DNA of 36,113 nt from Pelotomaculum terephthalicicum JT (GCF_022410535.1 NZ_JAKNBL010000030.1:1-36113), one strand, 5' to 3'; positions 25,425-33,976 are shown, counted from the first letter of the stretch. Program-made: numbers and translations. The notes: generated from the sequence alone by a model not told the origin.

Positions 25425-25767
25425 CAAGAAAATACAAAAGGTGGTAGTTCAATATGATGATGGTTTAGAGCAAGAAATACCGGTAAGTAATTTACCGGAA
25501 AAAATGTTGTCAGAGTTGGCTGCCATTGGCTTTGAGAAGAATGGAACTGAAGGGGATTCCAGGCGCTATCTTTTATTGGAATGGAAGGATGGATGGAAAG
25601 AAGTTGTTAGGGTACCTGGGGATGTCACGGAATTAATCAGGTACTTTGTAATCAGAAGGCCTGAGGATAAAGGAAGGCTGGTTGTTGAGAGAAAAGATTC
25701 GGATTATCCGGAGCTTGTTGAAATCATTCGTAAACCAAAAGAACTAAAAAGGGTGACTGTAGTATGA
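25417..25767 (+). CDS. Small conserved-looking protein of unknown function (116 aa)
   Basis: No family is recognised. The protein is charged and probably beta-rich (KVVVQYDDGLEQEIPVSNLP, RYLLLEWKDGWKEVVRVPG), ends in a basic tail, and has no membrane segment or cysteine pair. It overlaps the HAD gene by 8 nt and the next gene by 4 nt (ATGA). Such tight coupling suggests equimolar production and a subunit or accessory role for the neighbouring phosphotransferase or HAD protein. Confidence 0.6.
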   Translation: MLDKKIQKVVVQYDDGLEQEIPVSNLPEKMLSELAAIGFEKNGTEGDSRRYLLLEWKDGWKEVVRVPGDVTELIRYFVIRRPEDKGRLVVERKDSDYPELVEIIRKPKELKRVTVV

Positions 25768-26048
25768 AAACATATGATTTGTTAGAAAACGACAGCAGAC
25801 GATTAGGAGATAAGTCAGAATATTTTTATAACTTACAGCTGAATACGGATGGAAGCATTGCTGAAATTACCAACTCTATTAAAGAGGTGCTGGATAGGGA
25901 AGGTATTAGCGCAAAAGAGACTGTGGCAGATCCACGGAAATTTGAGAAGTATGAGCATATAAGAAGACAAGTAGGACTGACTGCAAGTCAAAAACAAGAG
26001 GATGTATTGTTGTTTATTGAAGAGATATTGAAAACAATTGAGGGGTAG
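25764..26048 (+). CDS. Small protein of unknown function (94 aa)
   Basis: No family is recognised. The protein is soluble and mostly helical (SIAEITNSIKEVLDREGI, QEDVLLFIEEILKTIEG), acidic, without cysteines. Its ATG shares four bases with the preceding stop. It may be a helical subunit of the same complex as its 116-residue neighbour. A gap of about 190 nt separates it from the phosphohistidine-domain gene. That gap holds only a weak 51-codon GTG frame and the strong AAGGAGG of the next gene. Confidence 0.6.
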   Translation: MKTYDLLENDSRRLGDKSEYFYNLQLNTDGSIAEITNSIKEVLDREGISAKETVADPRKFEKYEHIRRQVGLTASQKQEDVLLFIEEILKTIEG

Positions 26049-26234
26049 AAGGGGTTGATGGAATTATTTCTAATTTTAAAGTGGGGGTGAGTGCTGGACG
26101 CATAGGAAATAATTCCTTAACATACAAAGCAGTTATTCCTTTAATAAGCGCTATTCTTTTAATTGAGGTTGTAGTTTGGCGGGACACCAAGAATTTTACC
26201 CTTTCTCGGAGCAAAAATTTAAGGAGGTCAAAAA

Positions 26235-27932
26235 ATGAGTGATAGAGGTGTGTTAGATCGCAGTATATCAAGTTTGAGGACCATTAGGTTGCCGGAAGAT
26301 GAGGATATCTTTTGGTTTAGAGATGATTTACACCAGCCCTATCCTATTTCTCCTATGGGAATGACAACCGTACAAAAACACCATGCTTGGGCATATCATC
26401 ATGCGTCTAATAAGGTTAAGTTGCCTGGAACAAAGGGTGCGCACGTAAAAATATATAAGGGTAGAGTTTATTTGGGTTTTCAAATAATCACGGACGAGAA
26501 TGAAATAAATGAGAGGCTAGTAGAGTTTAATAAGAATCTGGAATATTGCACAGATAATTGGAACGATTTTTATGCCGGATACATTGAAGAGGTAAAAAGT
26601 GAATTAAACGTTGTTGACTGTATTCAAGCTGACCAGTTGAAGGATTCCCAGTTATTAGAGTATATGAAGTGGGTTAATGAAATGAACCGTCGAAATTGGG
26701 AGATCCACTTTACAACGATGTACATGGCTGACGCCATATATTTCGGATTTGAAGAATTTTGCAAGCAGAAAGGACTTGAAGAGAAAGAATTCACAGTCAT
26801 GTTGCGGGGTGCTTTAGACACTATGGCCACCAAAACTGACCATGAAATGTTTAAATTGGCGCAATTAGCCGAAGAATTGGGAATTGGTGATAAATTGATC
26901 CAGGAAGAGCCAGCTTCTTTTTTAGTAGGGCTGAAGAACACTCCTGAAGGCAGCAAATGGCTTTCCAGTTTAAATGATTTCCTCAGGTATTATGGCAACA
27001 GAATTACGGCTGGACACCTTGATGTCTATTTCCCAACGTGGAGAGAGGACCCAACTCCGGTAATTGTGACACTAAAAGGTTATATACCAAAACTTCGGGA
27101 TGGGTGGAACATTGCTGATACCAAAAACAAGCTAGCGCTTGAGAGAGAGGAAAAAATACAAAGTTTTATAACTAAATTGACAGAAGAAGAACAACAGACT
27201 TTCTCAAGGCTGCTGAAAGCAGCTCAGGGTGTATATTTCTTCCAAGAAGACCATGGTTTTTATATCGACGCGGGCTCTACCAGCCGACTTCGTTATGCAG
27301 TATTGAGTTGTGGCAGGCGCCTGCAGCGTTATGGGTTGCTTAAAAATGCCGATGATGTATTTTTCCTCAATTATAATGATCTGATTGATGTTTTAACTGA
27401 CTTGGCCCGGGAAAGAGAGATAGGAATTTACCACAATATGAGGTTGGTTCCGTCTCTAGTTAAAGAGCGTAAAAGAGATTGGGAAAACGTTAAGAACGAA
27501 GAAGCGCCATTAACCTTAGGGACTGTACCCGAAACTATGACAGATCCGATTGGGGTAAAAGTTTTTGGGATTATTGATGATATAATCCATCCCAAGGGTG
27601 AAAAGGAAAAGACTAATAAACTGGAAGGTTTTCCAGGTGCGCCCGGGGTTGTTGAGGGAATTGCTCGTGTTGTTAACCATTTTGACGAATTTGCATCTGT
27701 ACAAACAGGCGTTGTCTTAGTATGTCCATTTACATCAACTGCATGGACACCACTGTTTCCTAAAATTACTGCCGTAATCACGGATACAGGGGGAATGCTG
27801 ACCCATGCGGCTATTGCTGCCAGGGAATATGGTATACCAGCTGTAGTTGGATGTTGGAATGCGACTCATTCTATTAAAGATGGAGATCGAGTTAGGGTTG
27901 ACGGGGATAATGGGATCGTAGAAATACTATAG
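26235..27932 (+). CDS. PEP-synthase-like phosphohistidine subunit (phenylphosphate synthase alpha-like)
   Basis: This 565-residue protein ends in the swivelling phosphohistidine domain of PEP-utilising enzymes: FPGAPGVVEGIARV, then TDTGGMLTHAAIAAREYGIP with catalytic His at about 523, and the VRVDGDNGIVEIL end. The N-terminal 430 residues carry an all-helical central region as in the 70-kDa subunit of phenylphosphate synthase, in place of a PEP-binding barrel. Together with the ATP-grasp protein at 22202 it would move a phosphoryl group from ATP through histidine to a hydroxyl substrate. RBS TAAGGAGG is 7 nt before ATG 26235. Confidence 0.82.
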   Translation: MSDRGVLDRSISSLRTIRLPEDEDIFWFRDDLHQPYPISPMGMTTVQKHHAWAYHHASNKVKLPGTKGAHVKIYKGRVYLGFQIITDENEINERLVEFNKNLEYCTDNWNDFYAGYIEEVKSELNVVDCIQADQLKDSQLLEYMKWVNEMNRRNWEIHFTTMYMADAIYFGFEEFCKQKGLEEKEFTVMLRGALDTMATKTDHEMFKLAQLAEELGIGDKLIQEEPASFLVGLKNTPEGSKWLSSLNDFLRYYGNRITAGHLDVYFPTWREDPTPVIVTLKGYIPKLRDGWNIADTKNKLALEREEKIQSFITKLTEEEQQTFSRLLKAAQGVYFFQEDHGFYIDAGSTSRLRYAVLSCGRRLQRYGLLKNADDVFFLNYNDLIDVLTDLAREREIGIYHNMRLVPSLVKERKRDWENVKNEEAPLTLGTVPETMTDPIGVKVFGIIDDIIHPKGEKEKTNKLEGFPGAPGVVEGIARVVNHFDEFASVQTGVVLVCPFTSTAWTPLFPKITAVITDTGGMLTHAAIAAREYGIPAVVGCWNATHSIKDGDRVRVDGDNGIVEIL

Positions 27933-28033
27933 AAATAATAACCTTAGAGATTTAAATAATATTGCCAAACCGTAAATTTTAAAATCATGACCAAAAAGAA
28001 CAAAAAAATCTTTTACCAAGGGGGGACAATTTA

Positions 28034-29137
28034 ATGGCGAAGACTTTTCAAGAAAGTCTAATACAGTTCATTGTTGCCATGATTATCGGTTGGTTAATTA
28101 TGTATTTGGTCCCAGCGAACACTTTTTATACAATATATTTGCCCATATCGTTTTTTGGGTTATTCTATGTAATGGCTCTAGGGGCAATTGGCAGAGGTTG
28201 GCCTGTTGCCCCTCCAGAGGGCATTTGGAAACCGGGTATGAGCAAATCAGTACCGGGTATCTGCATGACCTTATTATGGATAGTATTGTCTATAATAACT
28301 ATGCTGGTAGTTACCAAGGGCTGGCCGGGGACTCCTCTATTTCCTGTAACCATGAATTTTGGAATACTGCTGTTTATGACTACGCTTTGGTATGCATTAA
28401 GTTGGGGCGCCTACCCAATTGCCAAAAAATCCGGCATGGTAAATCTAATTGGCGGTGCTGTGATCATCTTAGTGGTTACCGGTATTGTTTGGTCGATTTT
28501 AGCCAATTTTAAGGATACAGCATGGGTTGGTGCACCGTTTGATCCAAAAGGTTTGTTTCAAGTCGACTTTATGTTTGGCTTAGCCATATGGATTATTGCC
28601 TGGATACAAATATTCGGCTTATCAATGCAGAATTATCCTTTTTACAAATTAGGCGAGCCTGTTGGCCAGATTGTTTTAACCATAGTAGTTGTTCTTTTGG
28701 GGTATTTTTCATGGACCACTACGTTAAATTTTATGAGTCCAAGCGTGTCTTTTGCTGCCGTAGCCGGATCAATTATTGGATGGACACTATTTCATAGCGT
28801 TATATTTGCTTATCATCCTAATGCCAAATATGCTCAGCCTGTACGAGGTATTTATAATCTTATAATAGTTGCCGTAATGACAGCTATTTGGATTCCTCTG
28901 TTAAGGTGCATACTTCAACCAGTTTTGGCGAAAGCTACTGCAGCCGGGTTACCGTTTGATATATCAAGTGTCGGGGTATTCTATACACTTCATGTGGTTG
29001 CGATATTGTTACTGGTGCATAATTTCTTTTGGTTAAAAGCTCCACTCACACCTCCTGCTCCGCCCATAGGGCCTGAGGAAATTCCACAGGTTCAGGACCC
29101 CGGTCCGGAGGATGACAAAAATGTAATTAAAGGTTGA
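28034..29137 (+). CDS. Ten-helix membrane protein of unknown family
   Basis: This 367-residue integral membrane protein has ten hydrophobic segments, at about 8-25, 31-52, 76-93, 107-128, 134-156, 181-198, 211-231, 240-262, 272-293 and 312-333. A Pro- and Asp-rich cytoplasmic-looking tail (APPIGPEEIPQVQDPGPEDD) follows. The helices are unusually rich in Trp and the loops carry repeated GxP-type turns. No transporter family is recognised. RBS AAGGGGGG is about 8 nt before the ATG. Between the phosphotransferase and other catabolic genes, substrate uptake is a reasonable guess only. Confidence 0.7.
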   Translation: MAKTFQESLIQFIVAMIIGWLIMYLVPANTFYTIYLPISFFGLFYVMALGAIGRGWPVAPPEGIWKPGMSKSVPGICMTLLWIVLSIITMLVVTKGWPGTPLFPVTMNFGILLFMTTLWYALSWGAYPIAKKSGMVNLIGGAVIILVVTGIVWSILANFKDTAWVGAPFDPKGLFQVDFMFGLAIWIIAWIQIFGLSMQNYPFYKLGEPVGQIVLTIVVVLLGYFSWTTTLNFMSPSVSFAAVAGSIIGWTLFHSVIFAYHPNAKYAQPVRGIYNLIIVAVMTAIWIPLLRCILQPVLAKATAAGLPFDISSVGVFYTLHVVAILLLVHNFFWLKAPLTPPAPPIGPEEIPQVQDPGPEDDKNVIKG

Positions 29138-29183
29138 TTAGTGAAAAAAGTAAACATTAATTACATGTGTTAATATCGAACGG

Positions 29184-29214
29184 GATTGGGCACCAGCCAA
29201 GCTGGTGCCCAATC
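29184..29214. repeat. Perfect 14-bp stem-loop between the membrane protein gene and thrC
   Basis: Arms GATTGGGCACCAGC and GCTGGTGCCCAATC flank a CAA loop. No T-run follows, so it is not a classical intrinsic terminator. It may stop RNA decay or transcription upstream of thrC, or serve as a regulatory leader structure. Confidence 0.65.
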
Positions 29215-29308
29215 AGCTGTTAGCAGTATCAACGATCACAAACATGGAATGGTCGGTGTGTTAAGATATAAAGGTAAACAATTTGGGGAGAGGAAAGGAG
29301 TAAGGGAG

Positions 29309-30805
29309 ATGTACATTAGTACCAGAGGAAACTTTGATAAGGTTCAGGCAGCAGAAGCTATTAAACTGGGAATGGTGCCGGCTGGGGGACTGTTTGTCCC
29401 AGAGCAAATCCCGACACTTAGCAAAGATGAAATCAACAGTATGATCGGACTAAGATATCAGGAAATTGCCAAGAAAATCATTAGGCTTTATATGAGTGAT
29501 TATTCTACAGATGAAATCACCCAGTGTATATTAAATGCGTATAATGAAAATAATTTTGGACAATCAATAGCGCCTCTTCAAAGGTTAAAAGATGGTACTT
29601 ACATATTGGAACTTTGGCATGGTCCTACCGCTGCCTTTAAGGATATTGCCCTACAAATTATGCCGCATTTTCTTTCATTGGCATTGAAAAAAGTTAAGGC
29701 TGACAATGAGATTGTAATATTGGTAGCCACTTCCGGGGACACCGGAAAAGCGGCCCTGGAAGGTTTTAAAAACGTGCCTGGAATAAAAATTATAGTTTTT
29801 TATCCTTATGAGGGAGTTAGTAAGGTTCAGGAACTCCAGATGTCTACCACTGACGGTGACAATACTTATGTTGTTGCTGTAAAGGGGAATTTTGACGATT
29901 GCCAGAACGCTATTAAAGACATTTTTGGAGATGAAGGATATAATCAAGTGTTGAATTTGAAAGGGTTTGAACTTTCTTCTGCTAACTCGATTAACTGGGG
30001 GAGGCTGTTACCCCAGATTGTTTACTATTTCTCGGCTTATGCGGATATTTGCATGTCAGGGGATATAAAAGCAGGAAACAAGGTTAATTTTGTGGTTCCC
30101 ACAGGAAACTTCGGAAATATACTGGCGGGATATTATGCGAAACAAATGGGTTTGCCGATAAACAAACTAGTTTGCGCTTCAAACGAGAATAAGATTTTAA
30201 CGGATTTTTTTGATACAGGATTCTATAACCGAAACCGGAGTTTCTTTACCACAAACAGTCCTTCTATGGATATTTTGATTTCCAGCAATCTGGAACGGTT
30301 CTTATTTGAAATTACTAATCATGACAAAGATAAAATAAACCAATGGTTCACCGATCTGCGGGAGAAGGGTTGTTTTGAGGTGGACCGGAGGACTAAAAAG
30401 ATTATGGAAGAAATTCTTTGGGCAGGGTTTGCGACCGAAGAGAATACCCTTTCCACTATAAAAGAAGTGTTTGAAAGCAATGATTATGTCTTGGATACCC
30501 ATACTGCTGTGGGAGTTAAGGTTTACCAGGATTATGTTGAAAAGACTGGCGACAATACATGCACTGTTGTAACATCTACTGCTAACCCATATAAGTTTAA
30601 TTCCGCAGTAGTTGAAGCTATAAAAGACAAAGAAGCTTTATATGGAAAGGATGAGTTTCAAATTCTAGATGAACTGCACCTATTGACGGGTATGGAAATT
30701 CATCCTGGACTTAAGGATTTAGACAAGAGACAGGTTCTCCATGAGCTGGTTTGTGAGAAGAATCAAATTAGAGTTATTGTGGATGAGATTTTACAATTGA
30801 AGTAA
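29309..30805 (+). CDS. thrC: Threonine synthase
   Basis: This PLP enzyme converts O-phosphohomoserine to threonine. The 498-residue protein has the ThrC N-terminal block (YISTRGNFDKVQAAEAI), the PLP lysine in HGPTAAFKD, SGDTGKAALEGF, NSINWGRLLPQ and the phosphate-binding PTGNFGNILAGYYAK. The start is placed at ATG 29309, directly after AAAGGAGTAAGGGAG; an earlier in-frame ATG at 29186 lies inside the stem-loop. Its place within a catabolic region is unusual, as no other threonine pathway gene is present. Confidence 0.9.
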   Translation: MYISTRGNFDKVQAAEAIKLGMVPAGGLFVPEQIPTLSKDEINSMIGLRYQEIAKKIIRLYMSDYSTDEITQCILNAYNENNFGQSIAPLQRLKDGTYILELWHGPTAAFKDIALQIMPHFLSLALKKVKADNEIVILVATSGDTGKAALEGFKNVPGIKIIVFYPYEGVSKVQELQMSTTDGDNTYVVAVKGNFDDCQNAIKDIFGDEGYNQVLNLKGFELSSANSINWGRLLPQIVYYFSAYADICMSGDIKAGNKVNFVVPTGNFGNILAGYYAKQMGLPINKLVCASNENKILTDFFDTGFYNRNRSFFTTNSPSMDILISSNLERFLFEITNHDKDKINQWFTDLREKGCFEVDRRTKKIMEEILWAGFATEENTLSTIKEVFESNDYVLDTHTAVGVKVYQDYVEKTGDNTCTVVTSTANPYKFNSAVVEAIKDKEALYGKDEFQILDELHLLTGMEIHPGLKDLDKRQVLHELVCEKNQIRVIVDEILQLK

Positions 30806-30822
30806 CACTACATAGATGTTTG

Positions 30823-30841
30823 GTTATTGATAGAACAAAAC
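30823..30841 (+). repeat. 19-bp direct repeat of the CoA ligase 3' end (copy 1)
   Basis: GGTTATTGATAGAACAAAA is identical to 35907-35925, inside the last codons of the CoA ligase gene. Here it would encode only LLIEQN before a stop, so it looks like a remnant of a ligase-like gene end. Confidence 0.5.
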
Positions 30842-31012
30842 TAATGGCCGAAGCAGGTCTGGATTACTAAGCGTGTATCTGCTGGGTAAAACGAAGATGG
30901 ATATTGGTACCGTGGATATAGTGGTTCGAGGGCCATGCCTACTGCCGATCTGCCATACGGTTGCCATATTTACCTGTCAAGGAATTAAGAATTAAACCTA
31001 TGACCAGGGTTT

Positions 31013-31183
31013 GTTCACGACGCTTATGCCGGTGTTCCGCTCCAAATCAGGGGTATTGGACCGGTGGCATCAACCCGTAAGATTTTGAAGCAGACAGGCA
31101 TGCCTCTTGATCAAATTGATCTGATTGAACTCAACGAGGCGTTTGCGGCTCATTCCGTTGCAATAATCAGGGAATTCAACTAA
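31013..31183 (+). pseudogene. Thiolase (acetyl-CoA acetyltransferase) fragment
   Basis: The fragment reads [20 protein letters not shown] and later [20 protein letters not shown], the hallmark thiolase segment before the catalytic HPxG region, which is missing. Both ends are lost: no start exists and the frame stops at 31181-31183. Weak thiolase-like traces in shifting frames precede it (about 30890-31010). A beta-oxidation thiolase appears to have been lost from this locus. Confidence 0.7.
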
Positions 31184-31312
31184 AAATTTCTCACTTTGGC
31201 TCAATAAAAAATGTCAAAAATAACCTAATATTTAAGATGGACCCGTATAAGGATTAACCTGGGCATTTCTTTGGATGCGCTTTACGGACCTTGATTTTTT
31301 GTTGTCCAAAAT

Positions 31313-31327
31313 TGTTACACTGTATCA
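31313..31327. promoter_or_regulatory. Candidate upstream activator element, promoter 3
   Basis: TGTTACACTGTATCA is 14 of 15 identical to the element at 21945-21959 and is preceded by GTCCAAAAT. It lies about 205 nt upstream of the sigma-54 promoter at 31531. Confidence 0.55.
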
Positions 31328-31530
31328 AATGGTAACGCTGGATTTAAAAGCAGTAATCCGAGCTTTTGGGGAACTCATGCAACAATAATGGACATTTCAT
31401 TGAAATTATATGTAATCGTTATTGATTGTCAGCAGATGGGTTTGGTAGGTTAATAAATCTATATTCATTGTTCATTAGCACGAAAATAACTGTAGCTATA
31501 ATATTTCTGCACCCCTTATGATTGGAAGGT

Positions 31531-31546
31531 TGGCATGGAACTTGCA
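31531..31546 (+). promoter_or_regulatory. Sigma-54 promoter 3 (enoyl-CoA hydratase)
   Basis: TGGCAT, five bases, TTGCA is a one-mismatch match to the -24/-12 consensus, about 75 nt upstream of the ATG at 31621. It rules out a longer frame starting at 31522. Confidence 0.75.
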
Positions 31547-31620
31547 TTATCATAGAATATTGGAGCGTTCGGAATTGTGGACTTTCATTTTGTTATTCTT
31601 TTAAGATGGAGGGCAGTATT

Positions 31621-32400
31621 ATGGCTTACGAGACAATAGAAACTGTAATAAAAGAGGGAATACTTTTAATTACCTTAAATAGACCTTCGAAGATGAATTC
31701 CCTTAACCGGGTTGCCTTGGATGAAATCCATAAGGTCCTAGATGAAGCAGAGAGATCCGAAGAAATTAAGTGTGTAATTGTTTCCGGGAGCGAAAAAGTT
31801 TTTTGTGTAGGTGCGGACATTTCGGAAGTTAACAAAGTTAATTCCAGCTTTGCCGGTTATGCCAACAGTAGAAGATTCCAGGAGTGTTTTGGCAGATTTG
31901 AAAAGTTAAGTAAACCAGTTGTCGCGGCAGTTAGAGGATATGCGTTGGGCGGCGGTTGTGAACTAATGATTGCTTGTGATTTCAGGATCGTGGCTGAAGA
32001 TGCCAAGATGGGTTTTTCAGAAGTAAATATCGGCGCCATCCCAGGGGGAGGAGGTACTGCTAAGCTTCCTCTCCTTATTAACCCGTTAAAAGCCAAAGAA
32101 ATACTTTGTCTTGGAAATCTTATCAGTGGAAAAGATGCTGCGGAGCTTGGTTTGGTTAATAAAGCAGTACCGGCTGAGCAAGTTCTTGAGGAAGCTTATA
32201 ATTTAGCCGAACAGTTAGCCCAAAAATCACCGTTAGTGCTTAAGACTATCAAGCAAATTACAAATTTAGCCACCAATGACATGGAATCATTACTTCAGCA
32301 TGAAGCCCAGGGTTTTGGATTGATTGCCGCTTCTGAAGACTTTAAAGAAGGAACCGCAGCATTTTTAGAAAAGCGGAAACCCGTTTTTAGAGGGAAGTAA
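31621..32400 (+). CDS. Enoyl-CoA hydratase/isomerase family protein
   Basis: This 259-residue crotonase-fold protein hydrates or isomerises an enoyl-CoA. Oxyanion-hole segments CVGADISEV and AVRGYALGGGCELMIACDF are present. Both general acid/base glutamates of typical hydratases are visible, in GGGCELM and in SEVNIGAIPGGGGT. ATG 31621 follows GGAGGG and is downstream of the sigma-54 promoter. It heads a run with a VOC protein and 3-hydroxyacyl-CoA dehydrogenase, consistent with beta-oxidation-like steps on a substrate activated by the ligase downstream. Confidence 0.88.
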   Translation: MAYETIETVIKEGILLITLNRPSKMNSLNRVALDEIHKVLDEAERSEEIKCVIVSGSEKVFCVGADISEVNKVNSSFAGYANSRRFQECFGRFEKLSKPVVAAVRGYALGGGCELMIACDFRIVAEDAKMGFSEVNIGAIPGGGGTAKLPLLINPLKAKEILCLGNLISGKDAAELGLVNKAVPAEQVLEEAYNLAEQLAQKSPLVLKTIKQITNLATNDMESLLQHEAQGFGLIAASEDFKEGTAAFLEKRKPVFRGK

Positions 32401-32502
32401 TATGACAAGAAAGGAGACGCGAAGAAAAGAAAACAAAAACGATGAGAGTTTTCGTAAAACAAAAAAAGTAATTTAAATTAAAAAATAAATGGAGGGATTT
32501 TT

Positions 32503-32913
32503 GTGTTTAAGGGTGTACGAGGTGTTAATATAGCTGTTAAAGATTTGGATGTTGCAGTAAAAAAGTATACTGACCTGCTGGGGCGACAACCTAAAATGTT
32601 GGGCGATAAAGATTTTGCAATGCCGGGACTTAAAGGGGCCGCCTTTGACATTAATGGTTTTATTCTCCAATTACTCGCCGGGGAGGAAGGCACTGCAATT
32701 GCGAAATTTGTCGCCTCCAAAGGAGAGGGATTCTTTTTGATGTCCCTAGCGTCGGACAATGTTGAGGAAGATATGGTTAAAATGAAGGAAGCAGGAGCCA
32801 TGTTTGTTATGGATAAACCAATGTCAGGAAGCTTTGGAACTGTTAATTTTATCCACCCCAAGTCGACTCACGGTGTCCAATTCGAGGTATACGACCCGGA
32901 TGCGAAAAAATAG
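32503..32913 (+). CDS. VOC (glyoxalase/epimerase-like) family protein
   Basis: This 136-residue protein has the paired beta-alpha-beta-beta-beta pattern of the vicinal-oxygen-chelate fold (VNIAVKDLDVAVKKYTDLLG at the N-terminus, then FVHPKST-like VNFIHPKSTHGVQFEVYD at the end). It is similar in size to methylmalonyl-CoA epimerase and lactoylglutathione lyase. Start GTG 32503 has GGAGGG 6 nt upstream. The usual metal-binding His near the N-terminus is not obvious (VNIAV), so epimerase activity is not certain. It sits between two CoA-oxidation genes. Confidence 0.75.
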   Translation: MFKGVRGVNIAVKDLDVAVKKYTDLLGRQPKMLGDKDFAMPGLKGAAFDINGFILQLLAGEEGTAIAKFVASKGEGFFLMSLASDNVEEDMVKMKEAGAMFVMDKPMSGSFGTVNFIHPKSTHGVQFEVYDPDAKK

Positions 32914-33027
32914 TTTATAACAAAGCGTAAGAAGAAATCCTGAAGAAATTAAGGAATAGTCATGGAAGTCTTGACGAGCTATAAAGGTAAAGTCTGCATA
33001 GCCTACGTAAAAAAAGGAGGAATTAAA

Positions 33028-33873
33028 TTGAGTAAAATAAATAAGGTTGTTGTCTTAGGAGCCGGGACAATGGGTAATGGTATTGTCCAGGTTGTAGCTC
33101 AGGCCGGATATCAAGTTGTCATGCGGGATATTAGCGATGATTTTTTAGCCAAGGGCCTGAAAACAATAGAAAAGAGTTTATCGAAACTGGTTGAAAAGAA
33201 TAAAATCAAAGCTGATGAAAAAGCGAACATCCTTGGAAGGATTACTACTGCGACTTCTATGGACGCAGTTTCAAGCGCTGATTTAATTATAGAGGCAGTG
33301 CCCGAGAGAATTGACCTGAAAGTGAAGGTATTTGAAGAAATTGACAAGTTGGCGCCTGCTCATGCAATTTTAGGGTCCAACACGTCCTCACTTCCCATTA
33401 CTGCCATCGCAGCGGCAACCAAGCGTCCCGAACAGGTGGCTGGGATACATTTTATGAACCCTGTACCCATGATGAAGGGCGTAGAATTGATTAAAGGCAG
33501 AGTGACCTCTCAGGAAACCCTTGATAAGGCCGTTGAATTTACCAAGAGCCTGAATAAAGTACCGACTATTGCTATGGATTATGCCGGGTTTATTAGCAGC
33601 CGGCTTTTGCAGGCATATTGTAATGAAGCGGCTTATACTGTTATGAACGGCAATTCCCCCAAAGATGTCGATGATAATATGATTTATTGTGCCAATATGC
33701 CTATGGGACCTTGTGCCCTTATGGATTTAATAGGCATTGATGTTTGTGTATTTGTTATGCAGATTTGTGAAGAAGAATTTGGTCCCAGATTTAAGGCGGC
33801 CCCTATTCTTAAACAAATGGTTAATGCCGGTCATTTGGGGCGTAAAACAGGGCAGGGATTTTATAAGTATTAG
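33028..33873 (+). CDS. 3-hydroxyacyl-CoA dehydrogenase (HBDH-like)
   Basis: This NAD(P)-dependent dehydrogenase of 281 residues is placed from TTG 33028, which has AAGGAGG 7 nt upstream; an in-frame ATG at 32962 has no comparable ribosome site and would add 22 atypical residues. The Rossmann motif is VVLGAGTMGNGIVQ. Catalytic Ser in GSNTSSLP, His in IHFMNPVP and Glu in KGVELIKG are visible. The conserved Asn of the GF-x-x-N-R motif is Ser here (GFISSRLLQ), which is unusual for this family. It ends GRKTGQGFYKY, as typical for 3-hydroxybutyryl-CoA dehydrogenase. Confidence 0.88.
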   Translation: MSKINKVVVLGAGTMGNGIVQVVAQAGYQVVMRDISDDFLAKGLKTIEKSLSKLVEKNKIKADEKANILGRITTATSMDAVSSADLIIEAVPERIDLKVKVFEEIDKLAPAHAILGSNTSSLPITAIAAATKRPEQVAGIHFMNPVPMMKGVELIKGRVTSQETLDKAVEFTKSLNKVPTIAMDYAGFISSRLLQAYCNEAAYTVMNGNSPKDVDDNMIYCANMPMGPCALMDLIGIDVCVFVMQICEEEFGPRFKAAPILKQMVNAGHLGRKTGQGFYKY

Positions 33874-33889
33874 ACTTATATCTTGGATA

Positions 33890-33930
33890 AACAAAAGGTC
33901 CTGCAGGAATAAATTGCAGTATCTTTTGTT
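33890..33930 (+). terminator. Stem-loop after the dehydrogenase gene
   Basis: AACAAAAG-CTGCA pairs with TGCAG-CTTTTGTT across a 9-nt loop, with one internal mismatch zone. It is placed 17 nt after the stop and is a probable weak terminator. Confidence 0.45.
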
Positions 33931-33976
33931 CTACAGGGTAATTTTAGTTTATTAGTATATTGAAAAATGTTTACGA

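Larger units (their letters stand above)
30806..31620. other. 815-nt stretch without an intact gene
   Basis: This stretch contains the 19-bp ligase-end repeat, decayed thiolase sequence (30890-31183), then AT-rich regulatory sequence with the upstream activator element at 31313 and the sigma-54 promoter at 31531. Nothing else was recognised. Confidence 0.6.

Noticed and set aside
26087-26242. 51-codon GTG frame with one hydrophobic segment before the phosphohistidine subunit gene
   Set aside because: The upstream purine tract is weak, it runs into the next gene's ribosome site and start, and no family is recognised.
29186-29308. N-terminal extension of threonine synthase
   Set aside because: It starts inside a perfect stem-loop; ATG 29309 has the ribosome site and the normal family N-terminus.
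31522-31620. N-terminal extension of the enoyl-CoA hydratase
   Set aside because: It would begin within the sigma-54 promoter; ATG 31621 follows GGAGGG and matches the family start.
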